A stretch of 5,765 nucleotides of DNA. Origin: Candidatus Omnitrophota bacterium (GTDB lineage: Bacteria > Omnitrophota > Gorgyraeia > S143-82). The notes below the pieces were generated by a model. It had not been told where the DNA came from. It worked only from the letters and a program-made list of their open reading frames with translations, and ran no database searches. This document shows positions 1 to 5,765 of the stretch, one piece after another; within the stretch, counting starts at the first letter, position 1; every line of letters starts with the position of its first letter. The stretch is taken from assembly GCA_027034965.1 (NCBI GenBank), contig JALVWL010000247.1:1-5765 (forward strand), written 5' to 3'. The translations under genes and the position numbers were made by a program.

Positions 1-138
1 TGCTCCATCCTTCATGCTTGATTGTTAAGAAGGGAGAACGGAGAAGGAAGAATGAAGGCAGTGGATTTTTTGATTTAAAGAAGCAATGCGAAATGGTGGT
101 TTTATCCTTCATCCTCCATGCTCCATTCTTCATGCTTA
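1..138. repeat. Degenerate 7-bp repeat array in alternating orientation
   Basis: Three blocks of a degenerate heptamer can be read with no gaps inside each block. Block A (1-20, + strand) reads (A)TGCTCC, ATCCTTC, ATGCTTG. Block B (26-60) is the same motif on the - strand: TGCCTTC, ATTCTTC, CTTCTCC, GTTCTCC, CTTCTTA. Block C (104-138, + strand) reads ATCCTTC, ATCCTCC, ATGCTCC, ATTCTTC, ATGCTTA. Bases 1-19 and 119-137 match at 18 of 19 positions. Blocks A and B face each other, so the transcript could fold into a long imperfect hairpin, for example CCTTCAT at 9-15 against ATGAAGG at 52-58. Block A starts at the window edge, so the element probably extends upstream. I see no coding frame across it. 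It could be a dispersed intergenic repeat family or a degraded hairpin element; its function is unknown. Confidence 0.75.
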
Positions 139-199
139 TTTTTAGATGAGAAAAGAGAGGTTTGATTAACAGCGCAATGGAAGGTAGAGAATTCTAATG

Positions 200-205
200 T
201 ATAAT
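200..205 (+). promoter_or_regulatory. Possible -10 element (TATAAT), weak -35
   Basis: A perfect TATAAT lies at 200-205, preceded directly by TG. No good -35 is found at the normal 16-18 base spacing; the best nearby candidates, around 175-184, match the consensus poorly. It may be a second upstream start site or chance in AT-rich DNA. Confidence 0.3.
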
Positions 206-222
206 CCGGATTTAATTTATTG

Positions 223-251
223 TTGTTAATAGCAGGATAGCGCGGTAAAAT
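223..251 (+). promoter_or_regulatory. Candidate sigma70-type promoter for the GH57 gene
   Basis: TTGTTA at 223-228 (4 of 6 to the -35 consensus) is separated by exactly 17 bases from TAAAAT at 246-251 (5 of 6 to the -10 consensus). Transcription would start near 258 and give a leader of about 75 bases that includes the hairpin at 285-313. This is the best-spaced pair I found in the leader. It is a prediction from consensus only. Confidence 0.45.
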
Positions 252-284
252 CTAGGTGTATTTCTTAACTGGTTGATTTCAGGG

Positions 285-313
285 TGATTAGCATTTTATT
301 TTTAATCTAATCA
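285..313 (+). promoter_or_regulatory. Leader inverted repeat / hairpin
   Basis: TGATTAG at 285-291 pairs perfectly with CTAATCA at 307-313. With one bulged base (C292), ATT at 293-295 can also pair with AAT at 304-306, leaving a small T-rich loop. The right arm ends 7 bases before the Shine-Dalgarno block, so the structure could act as an operator for a DNA-binding regulator or as a weak RNA hairpin near the ribosome site. The stem is AT-rich and not followed by a U-run, so it does not look like a terminator. Confidence 0.35.
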
Positions 314-320
314 GTCCAAA

Positions 321-330
321 TAAAGGGGTG
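321..330 (+). promoter_or_regulatory. Strong Shine-Dalgarno fixing the GH57 start at ATG 334
   Basis: The ten bases TAAAGGGGTG match the ideal anti-16S complement (TAAGGAGGTG) at 8 of 10 positions. The GTG at 328-330 lies inside this block, so it is part of the ribosome binding site and not the initiation codon. ATG at 334 sits at a normal distance from the GGGG core. Confidence 0.7.
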
Positions 331-333
331 CTT

Positions 334-2244
334 ATGGGGGATAAAATCTCACTTTTGATGGCTATTCACTGCCACCAGCCGGTCGGTAATTTTGATAGTG
401 TATTTGAGTTTGCCTATGAAAGGTCTTATCTGCCGTTTATTGAGGTCCTGGAGCGGCATCCGTCTATTAGGTTGGCACTCCATTATACCGGTCCCTTATT
501 GAGGTGGCTAGAGGCCAATCGTCCAGAGTTTCTCCTGAGGATAAAGGGTCTGGTGGAGCGAGGACAGGTGGAGCTGCTTTCAGGGGGATTTTATGAACCT
601 ATATTGACCTTGTTAAGGGAAGAGGATGCACTCTCTCAGATAGGTGTAATGAATCGGTATCTGGAAGATAAATTTGGGTATCAGGCGAAGGGGGCCTGGT
701 TGGCCGAACGTATATGGGAGCCAAAGATCCCCTTGATCCTGAACAGGGCCGGGATTGGGTTTACTATTGTGGATGATAGCCACTTTGCAAGTGTCGGCAG
801 GGATGTAGAGTCTCTGGATGGTTATTATGTCTCTGAGGATGAGGGCCTGTCCTGTTTTGTCTTTCCCACCTCAGAGAAACTGCGTTATTTTATGCCATTT
901 AAACTGCCGCAAGAAACGATAGATTATCTACGGTCTAAGATGGAGAAGGGGTTTGGTGCGATAACATTTGGAGACGATGGAGAAAAATTTGGGCTTTGGC
1001 CCGGTACATATAAGTGGGTCTATGAAGAGCACTGGCTGGATAACTTTTTCTCAGCCATTGAGGCATGTGAGTGGATAGAAACCAGGACCTTTTCAGATTA
1101 CATTGCAGGGCATTGTCCTACAGGCCAGGTGTATCTGCCGTGTGTTAGCTATAGGGAGATGCTGGAGTGGTCGAATGGCTATTTTAGGAACTTTATGATT
1201 AAGTATCCAGAATCAAATCGAATGCACAAGAGGATGTTGCTTGTTAGTAAGGATATTGCTTTTCTGGATTCGGCCCATCAGGCCAAAGATTATTTATATA
1301 GGGCCCAATGTAATTGTGGTTACTGGCATGGGGTATTTGGTGGCCTTTATCTGAATCATCTGCGTTCAGCAGTCTATTCCAATCTTATTCTGGCAGAGCT
1401 TGCATCTGGGGTGAAATATGAGCCGGTAAGGGTTATGGATATGGATTTCGATGGGAAAGACGAGATAATCCTTGCTTCAGATAAGCAGAATGTATTTGTC
1501 AGCCATTATGGAACGGTCTTCGAATGGGATTATAAGGAAAAAGCAGTGAACGTATCCAATGTTCTGACCCGTAGGTATGAGACCTACCATAAAAAATTAA
1601 AGGAACAGTCGAATCGTGGTTGTTCTCCAGATGAGGTAAAGAGTATCCATGATTTAAATGTCAGCAATGTCAAGGACCTAAGCGTGCTCCAGTATGATTG
1701 CTACTTAAGGGAATCAGCAGTGGATTTTATAGTAAAACCTGGCGCAGATACAGAGGATTTCTATTGCCATAGGCACCTATATGGCCAAACTTCTTTTGTC
1801 AATAATTCTTATCTTGAGGGAGATAGGGTCCTCTCGCATAAGGGGATATGGATTAATGACAGGCTTATTGAAATGAGGAAGTCCATGTCTCTTAAAAACG
1901 ATATCTTCTCTATCCAGATGGAATTATTGTCAGGGGATATCTCTGATCTTGAAGGTGCTGCTATCGGATTGGAGTTTAATCTTTCTTTGTTTGATGACAG
2001 ATTCTCTACCTCCAGGGGCAGGTTAGGTGTGCCTGAAAAAGAAGTCTGGTTTAAAGACAAATGGTATGGTATAAATATAATGTATAAGGCATCTGTGGAT
2101 TTTGATATGGCTTATTATCCTGTTGAGACAGTGTCAGAGTCTGAACAGGGGATAGAGACCACTTTTCAGGGCACATGCCTGGTCTTTTTATGGCCAATCA
2201 AGGCCCTCAAGGATGGACTATTCTTTGAAATAAGGCTTGGCTAG
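334..2244 (+). CDS. GH57 alpha-amylase / 4-alpha-glucanotransferase family protein
   Basis: This 636-residue cytoplasmic protein has no signal peptide and matches the layout and length of the Thermococcus litoralis 4-alpha-glucanotransferase group of GH57 (about 650 residues). Visible motifs, numbered from ATG 334, are HCHQP at 12-16, GGFYEP near 84-89, AWLAERIWEP near 121-130 with E125 as the expected nucleophile, and GDDGEKFG near 213-220 with the Asp of DGEKFG (D215) as the expected acid/base. CNCGYWHGVFGGLYLNHLR near 326-344 is the conserved end of the central domain. The catalytic barrel (about 1-255) is followed by a DUF1925-like helical segment and a DUF1926-like beta-sandwich (about 365-636), which opens with a DMDFDGKDE loop near 369-377. 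The family acts on alpha-1,4-glucans by hydrolysis or transfer; which of the two this protein does cannot be read from sequence. A role in glycogen or maltodextrin turnover is inferred. The alternative GTG start at 328 lies inside the ribosome binding site and is rejected. Confidence 0.92.
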   Translation: MGDKISLLMAIHCHQPVGNFDSVFEFAYERSYLPFIEVLERHPSIRLALHYTGPLLRWLEANRPEFLLRIKGLVERGQVELLSGGFYEPILTLLREEDALSQIGVMNRYLEDKFGYQAKGAWLAERIWEPKIPLILNRAGIGFTIVDDSHFASVGRDVESLDGYYVSEDEGLSCFVFPTSEKLRYFMPFKLPQETIDYLRSKMEKGFGAITFGDDGEKFGLWPGTYKWVYEEHWLDNFFSAIEACEWIETRTFSDYIAGHCPTGQVYLPCVSYREMLEWSNGYFRNFMIKYPESNRMHKRMLLVSKDIAFLDSAHQAKDYLYRAQCNCGYWHGVFGGLYLNHLRSAVYSNLILAELASGVKYEPVRVMDMDFDGKDEIILASDKQNVFVSHYGTVFEWDYKEKAVNVSNVLTRRYETYHKKLKEQSNRGCSPDEVKSIHDLNVSNVKDLSVLQYDCYLRESAVDFIVKPGADTEDFYCHRHLYGQTSFVNNSYLEGDRVLSHKGIWINDRLIEMRKSMSLKNDIFSIQMELLSGDISDLEGAAIGLEFNLSLFDDRFSTSRGRLGVPEKEVWFKDKWYGINIMYKASVDFDMAYYPVETVSESEQGIETTFQGTCLVFLWPIKALKDGLFFEIRLG

Positions 2245-2266
2245 GGTCCTTTATAAGGCTTATAAC
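2237..2266 (+). promoter_or_regulatory. Candidate internal promoter for ptsH-ptsI
   Basis: TTGGCT at 2237-2242 (4 of 6 to -35) and TATAAC at 2261-2266 (5 of 6 to -10) are 18 bases apart. Transcription would start near 2273, about 26 bases before the preferred ptsH ATG. The -35 overlaps the GH57 stop codon. If real, the PTS genes can be expressed independently of the GH57 gene. It rests on consensus matches only. Confidence 0.35.
2251..2265. promoter_or_regulatory. 15-bp palindrome between GH57 and ptsH
   Basis: TTATAAG at 2251-2257 is a perfect inverted repeat of CTTATAA at 2259-2265, with one central base. The single-base spacer is too tight for an RNA hairpin loop, so a dimeric regulator site in DNA fits better than a terminator. 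It lies in the spacer and over most of the -10 of the candidate ptsH promoter, where a repressor would block transcription. No regulator is identified. Confidence 0.4.
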
Positions 2267-2298
2267 TTTAATTGGTTCATAGGGTTGGCATTTATTGT

Positions 2299-2574
2299 AT
2301 GCAGATGAGATTAGAAGAGAAAATAACGATAAAAAATCCACAGGGCCTACATGCACGGCCAGCGGCCCTATTGGCCCAGATTGCCAACAAACACGATGTA
2401 GTTGTTCGACTTAAAAAGGGTGATACGGTAGTGGATGGCCGCTCTATTATGGGTATATTGATGCTTGAGGCGACAAAAGGGAGTAAGATTACATTGATTG
2501 TAGAGGGAGATTCGGCCCAAGAGGCCTTTGTTGAGATTAAGGAGTTATTGGAAAATGAAAACCCAGATGAATAA
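2299..2574 (+). CDS. ptsH: Phosphocarrier protein HPr
   Basis: HPr is the small cytoplasmic phosphocarrier of the PTS: it receives phosphate from Enzyme I on a histidine and hands it to EIIA proteins or regulators. The 91-residue product, numbered from ATG 2299, has the active-site motif GLHARPA with the phosphorylated His at position 18. SIMGILML places Ser at 49. The His-Ser distance of 31 equals that of His15 and Ser46 in E. coli HPr, and the serine context resembles HPr kinase/phosphorylase targets. The length fits the family (85-90). The in-frame TTG at 2272 would add nine residues foreign to HPr and lies at the predicted transcription start, so it is rejected. ATG 2305 is an equally plausible start by alignment (His at 16), and neither has a strong Shine-Dalgarno. 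The 3' end overlaps ptsI by 20 bases. No EII gene lies in the window. Confidence 0.93.
   Translation: MQMRLEEKITIKNPQGLHARPAALLAQIANKHDVVVRLKKGDTVVDGRSIMGILMLEATKGSKITLIVEGDSAQEAFVEIKELLENENPDE
2539..2544 (+). promoter_or_regulatory. ptsI Shine-Dalgarno inside ptsH
   Basis: AAGGAG at 2539-2544 lies within the ptsH coding region, 10 bases before ATG 2555. This favours 2555 over the upstream in-frame TTG 2528, which precedes the site, and over ATG 2567, which would be 22 bases away. Confidence 0.65.
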
Positions 2575-4351
2575 GGTCCTGGAAGGAATCCCTGCCTCTC
2601 CTGGGATTGCTATTGGGACTGCCTTTCTGTTTGGCAGAGAGGATTTCGTGATATACCGGAGAAAGATTTCGGAAAAGGCCATACCAAACGAGATTGCCAG
2701 ATTTGAAGAGGCCTTGATCCGTACGAGGCAGGAATTAAAGGAGCTACAGGCCTCCTTGTCCAATAAAGGTGCGGCCTCTTCTAAGATATTCGATGCGCAT
2801 CTCCTGCTACTCGAAGACAGGATGTTGATAGAGGAAGTTATTAAGGAATTGAAAGAGAAGAAGTTTTGCGTGGAATATATCTTTTCCCAGGTGATAAAGA
2901 AATATATCGATGCCTTCTCTCAAATGGGGGACTCCTATATAAGGGAGAGGACAGCCGATGTCAGCGATGTTGGAAAACGTGTTCTAAAGCATCTGCTTGG
3001 TCAGCGTAGGAATCAGATATCCCTTGAAGAACCATCTATTATCGTTGCCCATGATCTTTCCCCTTCAGATACGGCTACTATGTCAAGGACCAATTTGTTA
3101 GGGTTTATTACCGATATAGGTGGAAAGACATCTCACACGGCGATTATTGCAAAATCTCTGGAGATACCAGCGGTAGTTGGTCTGCAAATAGCTACCAGGG
3201 TGATAAAAAATGGCGACCTGTTGATAGTCGATGGGAACGAAGGTAAGGTTATCCTTAATCCGGATACAAAGACCCTTAGGCACTACCAGAGGGAAAAGGA
3301 TATCAGTATTGTTGAGGCCAGGCAATTAGAGGATATGCTAAGGGACCTGCCGGCCGAGACACTGGATGGCAGGAGGGTGACGGTTGCAGCGAATATAGAA
3401 TTCCCTTCTGAGGTGGATTCTGTAATCAAGCATGGGGCAGAGGGTATAGGACTCTTCAGAACAGAATTTTTGTATATGGGCAGGGAGGATTTACCTTCTG
3501 AGGATGAGCAATTCGAAGTCTATAAAAAGGTGGCAGAAAAGGTTGCGCCTAATCCTCTTATTATAAGGACACTTGATATCGGAGGGGATAAGTTCCTGTC
3601 CCAGATAGAGACGCCCGAGGAGATGCATTCTTTTCTAGGATGGAGGGCGATAAGGTTCTGTCTGGCCAGGCCGGATATATTTAAGGTCCAGCTCAGGGCC
3701 ATACTGCGGGCAAGTGTCTATGGAAATATCAAGTTGATGTTTCCGATGATATCCTGTATAGACGAACTCAAAGAGGCCAAAAAGATACTTTCGGATGTCA
3801 AGCGCGAGCTCAGCAGGAAGAAGGTCCCATTTGATAAGGAGATGCAGATAGGGGCGATGATAGAGGTGCCTTCTGCGGCTATTACGTCGGATCTGTTGGC
3901 CAGGGAAGTGGATTTCTTCAGTATAGGCACCAATGATCTGGTACAGTATACCTTGGCCGTGGACCGAGCAAATGAGAAAGTTGCCTATTTGTATAGGCCT
4001 ACGCATATCGGTATATTGCGTCTCATAAGGATGACGGTAGAGAATGCCCATAAGAATAATATATGGGTTGGGATGTGTGGGGAGATGGCAAGTGAACTGC
4101 CCTTGGTTATTCTATTATTGGGCCTGGGATTGGATGAATTCAGCGCCCCGCCGATCAGTGTCCAGAAGATAAAATACATCATTAGGAATATTTCCTATGA
4201 GGAGGCCAAAAAGGTAGCAGAAGAGGTCTTTGACAAGAACTCGGCAGATAAGGTGGAGGCATTTTTATTGGATAAGGCCGAGGCCTTGTTGCGAAGGTGC
4301 CACGGGGATAAGGTCTGCGATTTTATGGATCTCAAGAAATATAAAAAGTGA
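2555..4351 (+). CDS. ptsI: PTS Enzyme I (phosphoenolpyruvate-protein phosphotransferase)
   Basis: Enzyme I autophosphorylates from PEP and transfers the phosphate to HPr as the first step of the PTS, in the cytoplasm as a dimer. The 598-residue product is slightly longer than the usual 570-575. Numbered from ATG 2555, the N-terminal HPr-binding domain spans roughly 8-135. The phosphohistidine domain has GGKTSHTAIIAKS with the active His at 194 (His189 in E. coli). The C-terminal PEP-binding barrel shows GIGLFRTEF (R302), IIRTLDIGGDK (R338), MIEVPSA (E437), SIGTNDLVQY (D461) and GMCGEMA (C508), matching the catalytic residues of E. coli Enzyme I, so it looks fully active. There is no fused HPr, GAF or EIIA domain, which argues against PtsP or multidomain forms. 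The last ~18 residues form a basic tail with a CX5C pair. The 20-base overlap with ptsH suggests translational coupling. Confidence 0.96.
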   Translation: MKTQMNKVLEGIPASPGIAIGTAFLFGREDFVIYRRKISEKAIPNEIARFEEALIRTRQELKELQASLSNKGAASSKIFDAHLLLLEDRMLIEEVIKELKEKKFCVEYIFSQVIKKYIDAFSQMGDSYIRERTADVSDVGKRVLKHLLGQRRNQISLEEPSIIVAHDLSPSDTATMSRTNLLGFITDIGGKTSHTAIIAKSLEIPAVVGLQIATRVIKNGDLLIVDGNEGKVILNPDTKTLRHYQREKDISIVEARQLEDMLRDLPAETLDGRRVTVAANIEFPSEVDSVIKHGAEGIGLFRTEFLYMGREDLPSEDEQFEVYKKVAEKVAPNPLIIRTLDIGGDKFLSQIETPEEMHSFLGWRAIRFCLARPDIFKVQLRAILRASVYGNIKLMFPMISCIDELKEAKKILSDVKRELSRKKVPFDKEMQIGAMIEVPSAAITSDLLAREVDFFSIGTNDLVQYTLAVDRANEKVAYLYRPTHIGILRLIRMTVENAHKNNIWVGMCGEMASELPLVILLLGLGLDEFSAPPISVQKIKYIIRNISYEEAKKVAEEVFDKNSADKVEAFLLDKAEALLRRCHGDKVCDFMDLKKYKK

Positions 4352-4385
4352 GACGTGGTTTTAATATAGTCAAAGGGAGCGGGTT

Positions 4386-5138
4386 ATGCAGGTGATACTT
4401 TTGGCTGCCGGTTATGGGACCAGGTTGAGGCCTTTGACTAATAATACGCCAAAGCCTCTCCTAGAGGTGGCAGGCCGGCCTATCATAGAGTATCTGCTAG
4501 ATGACCTGTATCAGAATGTTTCTGTGGATGGGGTATTTCTGGTTTCGAATGATAGGTTTTATAAGAACTTTCTTGACTGGCAGGATATAAAGAGATATCC
4601 CAATCTAAAGGTGATAAATGATGGTACGCTTTCTAATGAGGATAGATTGGGTGCTATTGGAGATCTTAAGTTTGTACTTGATAGAGAGGAGATAGAAGAT
4701 GAGGTCCTGGTTGCAGGCGGAGATAATATATGGGAGGAGAGCATTAAGGGCTTTGTTCAGTTTTCAAGGCAAAGATATCCTGGGATAGGGCTTGGGGTCT
4801 ACGATCTAAAGGATATAGAAAAGGCTAGATCATTCGGTGTGGTTGAGCTCGATGATGACTCAAGGATTATCTCCTTTGAGGAAAAACCCCAGCAACCCAA
4901 GTCGAGTCTAATAGGTATGTGCCTCTATTTATTTCCGAAGGGCAAGATCAAAGAGGCCATTGAGGGTTATCTTTCGGATAGTTCAAGGCCTAGGGATGCG
5001 ATTGGATATTTCTTAAAATATCTGGTGGGAAAGGATAAGGTCTTTGGTTATATATTTGAAAAAAAGTGGTTTGATATAGGTTCTTTACCGGCCTATGAAG
5101 AGGCCAATGACTTCTTTAATGGACTCAAGAGGGGGTAG
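4386..5138 (+). CDS. Sugar-phosphate-type nucleotidyltransferase, substrate unknown
   Basis: This 250-residue single-domain protein belongs to the NTP_transferase superfamily (GT-A-like fold), which makes NDP-sugars or CDP-alcohols from NTP and a phosphate ester. The signature AAGYGTRLRPLT is at 7-18 and KPLLEVAGRPII at 23-34. GGDN at 111-114 carries the probable metal-binding Asp113, FEEKP is at 164-168, and WFDIGS at 228-233 carries the probable second metal Asp230. The loop that usually senses the base reads SNEDRLGAIGDL at about 83-94, unlike the usual PxGTA-type loop of RmlA or GalU. There is no C-terminal left-handed beta-helix, so it is not GlmU- or GlgC-like, and it is shorter than RmlA (~290). 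It could be a thymidylyl-, guanylyl- or cytidylyltransferase. The Shine-Dalgarno AAAGGGAG (4372-4379) supports ATG 4386. Of 14 Arg codons, 13 are AGG or AGA. It starts 34 bases after ptsI and ends 4 bases before metK. Confidence 0.85.
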   Translation: MQVILLAAGYGTRLRPLTNNTPKPLLEVAGRPIIEYLLDDLYQNVSVDGVFLVSNDRFYKNFLDWQDIKRYPNLKVINDGTLSNEDRLGAIGDLKFVLDREEIEDEVLVAGGDNIWEESIKGFVQFSRQRYPGIGLGVYDLKDIEKARSFGVVELDDDSRIISFEEKPQQPKSSLIGMCLYLFPKGKIKEAIEGYLSDSSRPRDAIGYFLKYLVGKDKVFGYIFEKKWFDIGSLPAYEEANDFFNGLKRG

Positions 5139-5142
5139 TTTG

Positions 5143-5765
5143 ATGGCAAGGTTTTTATTTACGTCTGAATCTGTTACCGAGGGGCATCCTGATAAGGTGG
5201 CCGATAAGGTCTCAGATGCAATCCTAGACGCCTATCTGAGTCAGGATAGGGATTCCCGTGTTGCCTGTGAGACGCTGATTACAAGAGGGGTTATGATTAT
5301 TGCTGGAGAGATAACGAGTAATGGAGTGGTAGATGTAAGAGAGGTTGCCAAGGGTGCATTGAGGGATATCGGTTATACGAATGAGGAAACCGGATTTTCG
5401 GCTGATAATGCAGGTATACTTGTCTCATTGCAAAGACAGTCCCCTGACATTGCGATGGGTGTAGATAGCGGTGGGGCAGGAGACCAGGGTATGATGTTTG
5501 GTTTTGCCTGCAATGAGACGGATACCTTTATGCCGATGCCTATCTATCTGGCCCATAGGCTTGCTATGCGCCTTAGCGAAGTGCGAAAAAATGGGATTTT
5601 GCCATATCTAAGACCAGATGGAAAGAGCCAAGTAACTGTTGAGTATGAAGACGGCAGACCTGTCAGGATCTTGAATGTGGTTATCAGTGCCCATCATAGC
5701 AGCGGCATTGATATGGAGCAATTGCGAGAGGATATAAAACGAGAGGTTATCTACAACGTCCTGCC
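5143..5765 (+). CDS. metK: S-adenosylmethionine synthase, 5' part (runs off window)
   Basis: MetK joins ATP and methionine to give S-adenosylmethionine, the main methyl donor, in the cytoplasm. The first 207 codons are present, about half of the usual 380-400, and the frame is open at the window edge, so this is truncation by the window and not a broken gene. Visible motifs are TEGHPDKVADKVSDAILD at 12-29 with ATP-binding His15 and Mg-binding Asp17, RQSPDIAMG at 98-106 in the active-site flexible loop, GAGDQGMMFGFA at 111-122 with Asp114, and PDGKSQVTVEY at 158-168 with Lys161. These align with His14, Asp16, Asp118 and Lys165 of the E. coli enzyme. The P-loop-like GGP...GDAG region lies beyond the window. 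ATG 5143 follows AAGAGGGGG (5127-5135), which overlaps the end of the preceding gene. The 4-base gap suggests co-transcription. Confidence 0.97.
   Translation, partial: MARFLFTSESVTEGHPDKVADKVSDAILDAYLSQDRDSRVACETLITRGVMIIAGEITSNGVVDVREVAKGALRDIGYTNEETGFSADNAGILVSLQRQSPDIAMGVDSGGAGDQGMMFGFACNETDTFMPMPIYLAHRLAMRLSEVRKNGILPYLRPDGKSQVTVEYEDGRPVRILNVVISAHHSSGIDMEQLREDIKREVIYNVL

Larger units (their letters stand above)
139..333 (+). promoter_or_regulatory. Non-coding leader upstream of the GH57 gene
   Basis: This AT-rich stretch between the heptad repeats and the first gene contains no credible coding frame and no classical stem-plus-U-run terminator. It holds two possible -10 elements, a short hairpin and a strong ribosome binding site, each listed separately. 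Together with 1-138 it makes up the 333 bases before the first gene. The preceding gene, if any, ends outside the window. Confidence 0.6.

Noticed and set aside
1..138. CRISPR array
   Set aside because: The units are 7 bp, degenerate, contiguous and of both orientations; there are no unique spacers between 20-40 bp identical repeats.
328..330. GTG as the GH57 start codon
   Set aside because: It lies inside the strong Shine-Dalgarno TAAAGGGGTG; ATG 334 is correctly spaced from it.
1809..2060. 83-codon open frame on the - strand inside the GH57 gene
   Set aside because: It is low-complexity and Ser/Leu-rich, as expected from antisense reading, with no recognisable domain and a clear coding gene on the other strand.
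2272..2298. TTG 2272 as the ptsH start, adding nine residues
   Set aside because: The added residues are not part of the HPr fold, and the length and His position fit the family better from ATG 2299 or 2305.
2245..2298. Rho-independent terminator after the GH57 gene
   Set aside because: The only inverted repeat has a one-base centre, is AT-rich and lacks a following U-run, so a terminator hairpin is unlikely.
3635..4051. 138-codon open frame on the - strand inside ptsI
   Set aside because: It is antisense to highly conserved Enzyme I motifs, resembles no known family, and is a shadow of the real coding frame.
5143..5765. metK as a truncated pseudogene
   Set aside because: The frame is open to the last base and all expected N-terminal motifs are intact; it is simply cut by the window edge.

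Overview
The window is ordinary bacterial chromosome. GC content is roughly mid-40s percent by eye. All five genes lie on the + strand, tightly packed after a ~330-base non-coding leader. The content is a GH57 glucan-acting enzyme with a TLGT-type domain order, an HPr with both phosphorylation sites, a complete PTS Enzyme I, a small nucleotidyltransferase and MetK. Together with Arg codons dominated by AGG/AGA and frequent ATA (Ile), this suggests a Gram-negative anaerobe-type lineage, for example Desulfobacterota, Nitrospirota or Omnitrophota. That placement is inference from gene content and remembered gene order, and no marker here settles the phylum.

Layout: 1-138 carries a degenerate 7-bp repeat (consensus about ATNCTYC) whose blocks alternate in orientation. 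139-333 holds promoter-like sequence, a small leader hairpin and a strong Shine-Dalgarno. 334-2244 encodes a GH57 alpha-amylase/4-alpha-glucanotransferase family protein. A 54-base gap containing a perfect 7-bp inverted repeat and a possible internal promoter leads to ptsH (2299-2574) and ptsI (2555-4351), which overlap by 20 bases. A sugar-1-phosphate-type nucleotidyltransferase follows (4386-5138). Only 4 bases later metK begins (5143) and runs off the window end.

How the genes may work together: Enzyme I takes phosphate from PEP and passes it to the HPr histidine. No sugar permease (EIIA/B/C) is encoded in this window, so the pair may serve a regulatory phosphorelay or remote EII components. 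The HPr also has the serine that HPr kinase modifies in lineages that have that kinase. The GH57 enzyme implies intracellular alpha-glucan (glycogen or maltodextrin) turnover, and the nucleotidyltransferase would make an NDP-activated head group or sugar of unknown identity. MetK makes S-adenosylmethionine and is probably co-transcribed for housekeeping reasons. I see no mobile element, CRISPR array, RNA gene or clearly novel system. The most unusual items are the heptad repeat block, the palindrome before ptsH and the nucleotidyltransferase of unknown substrate.
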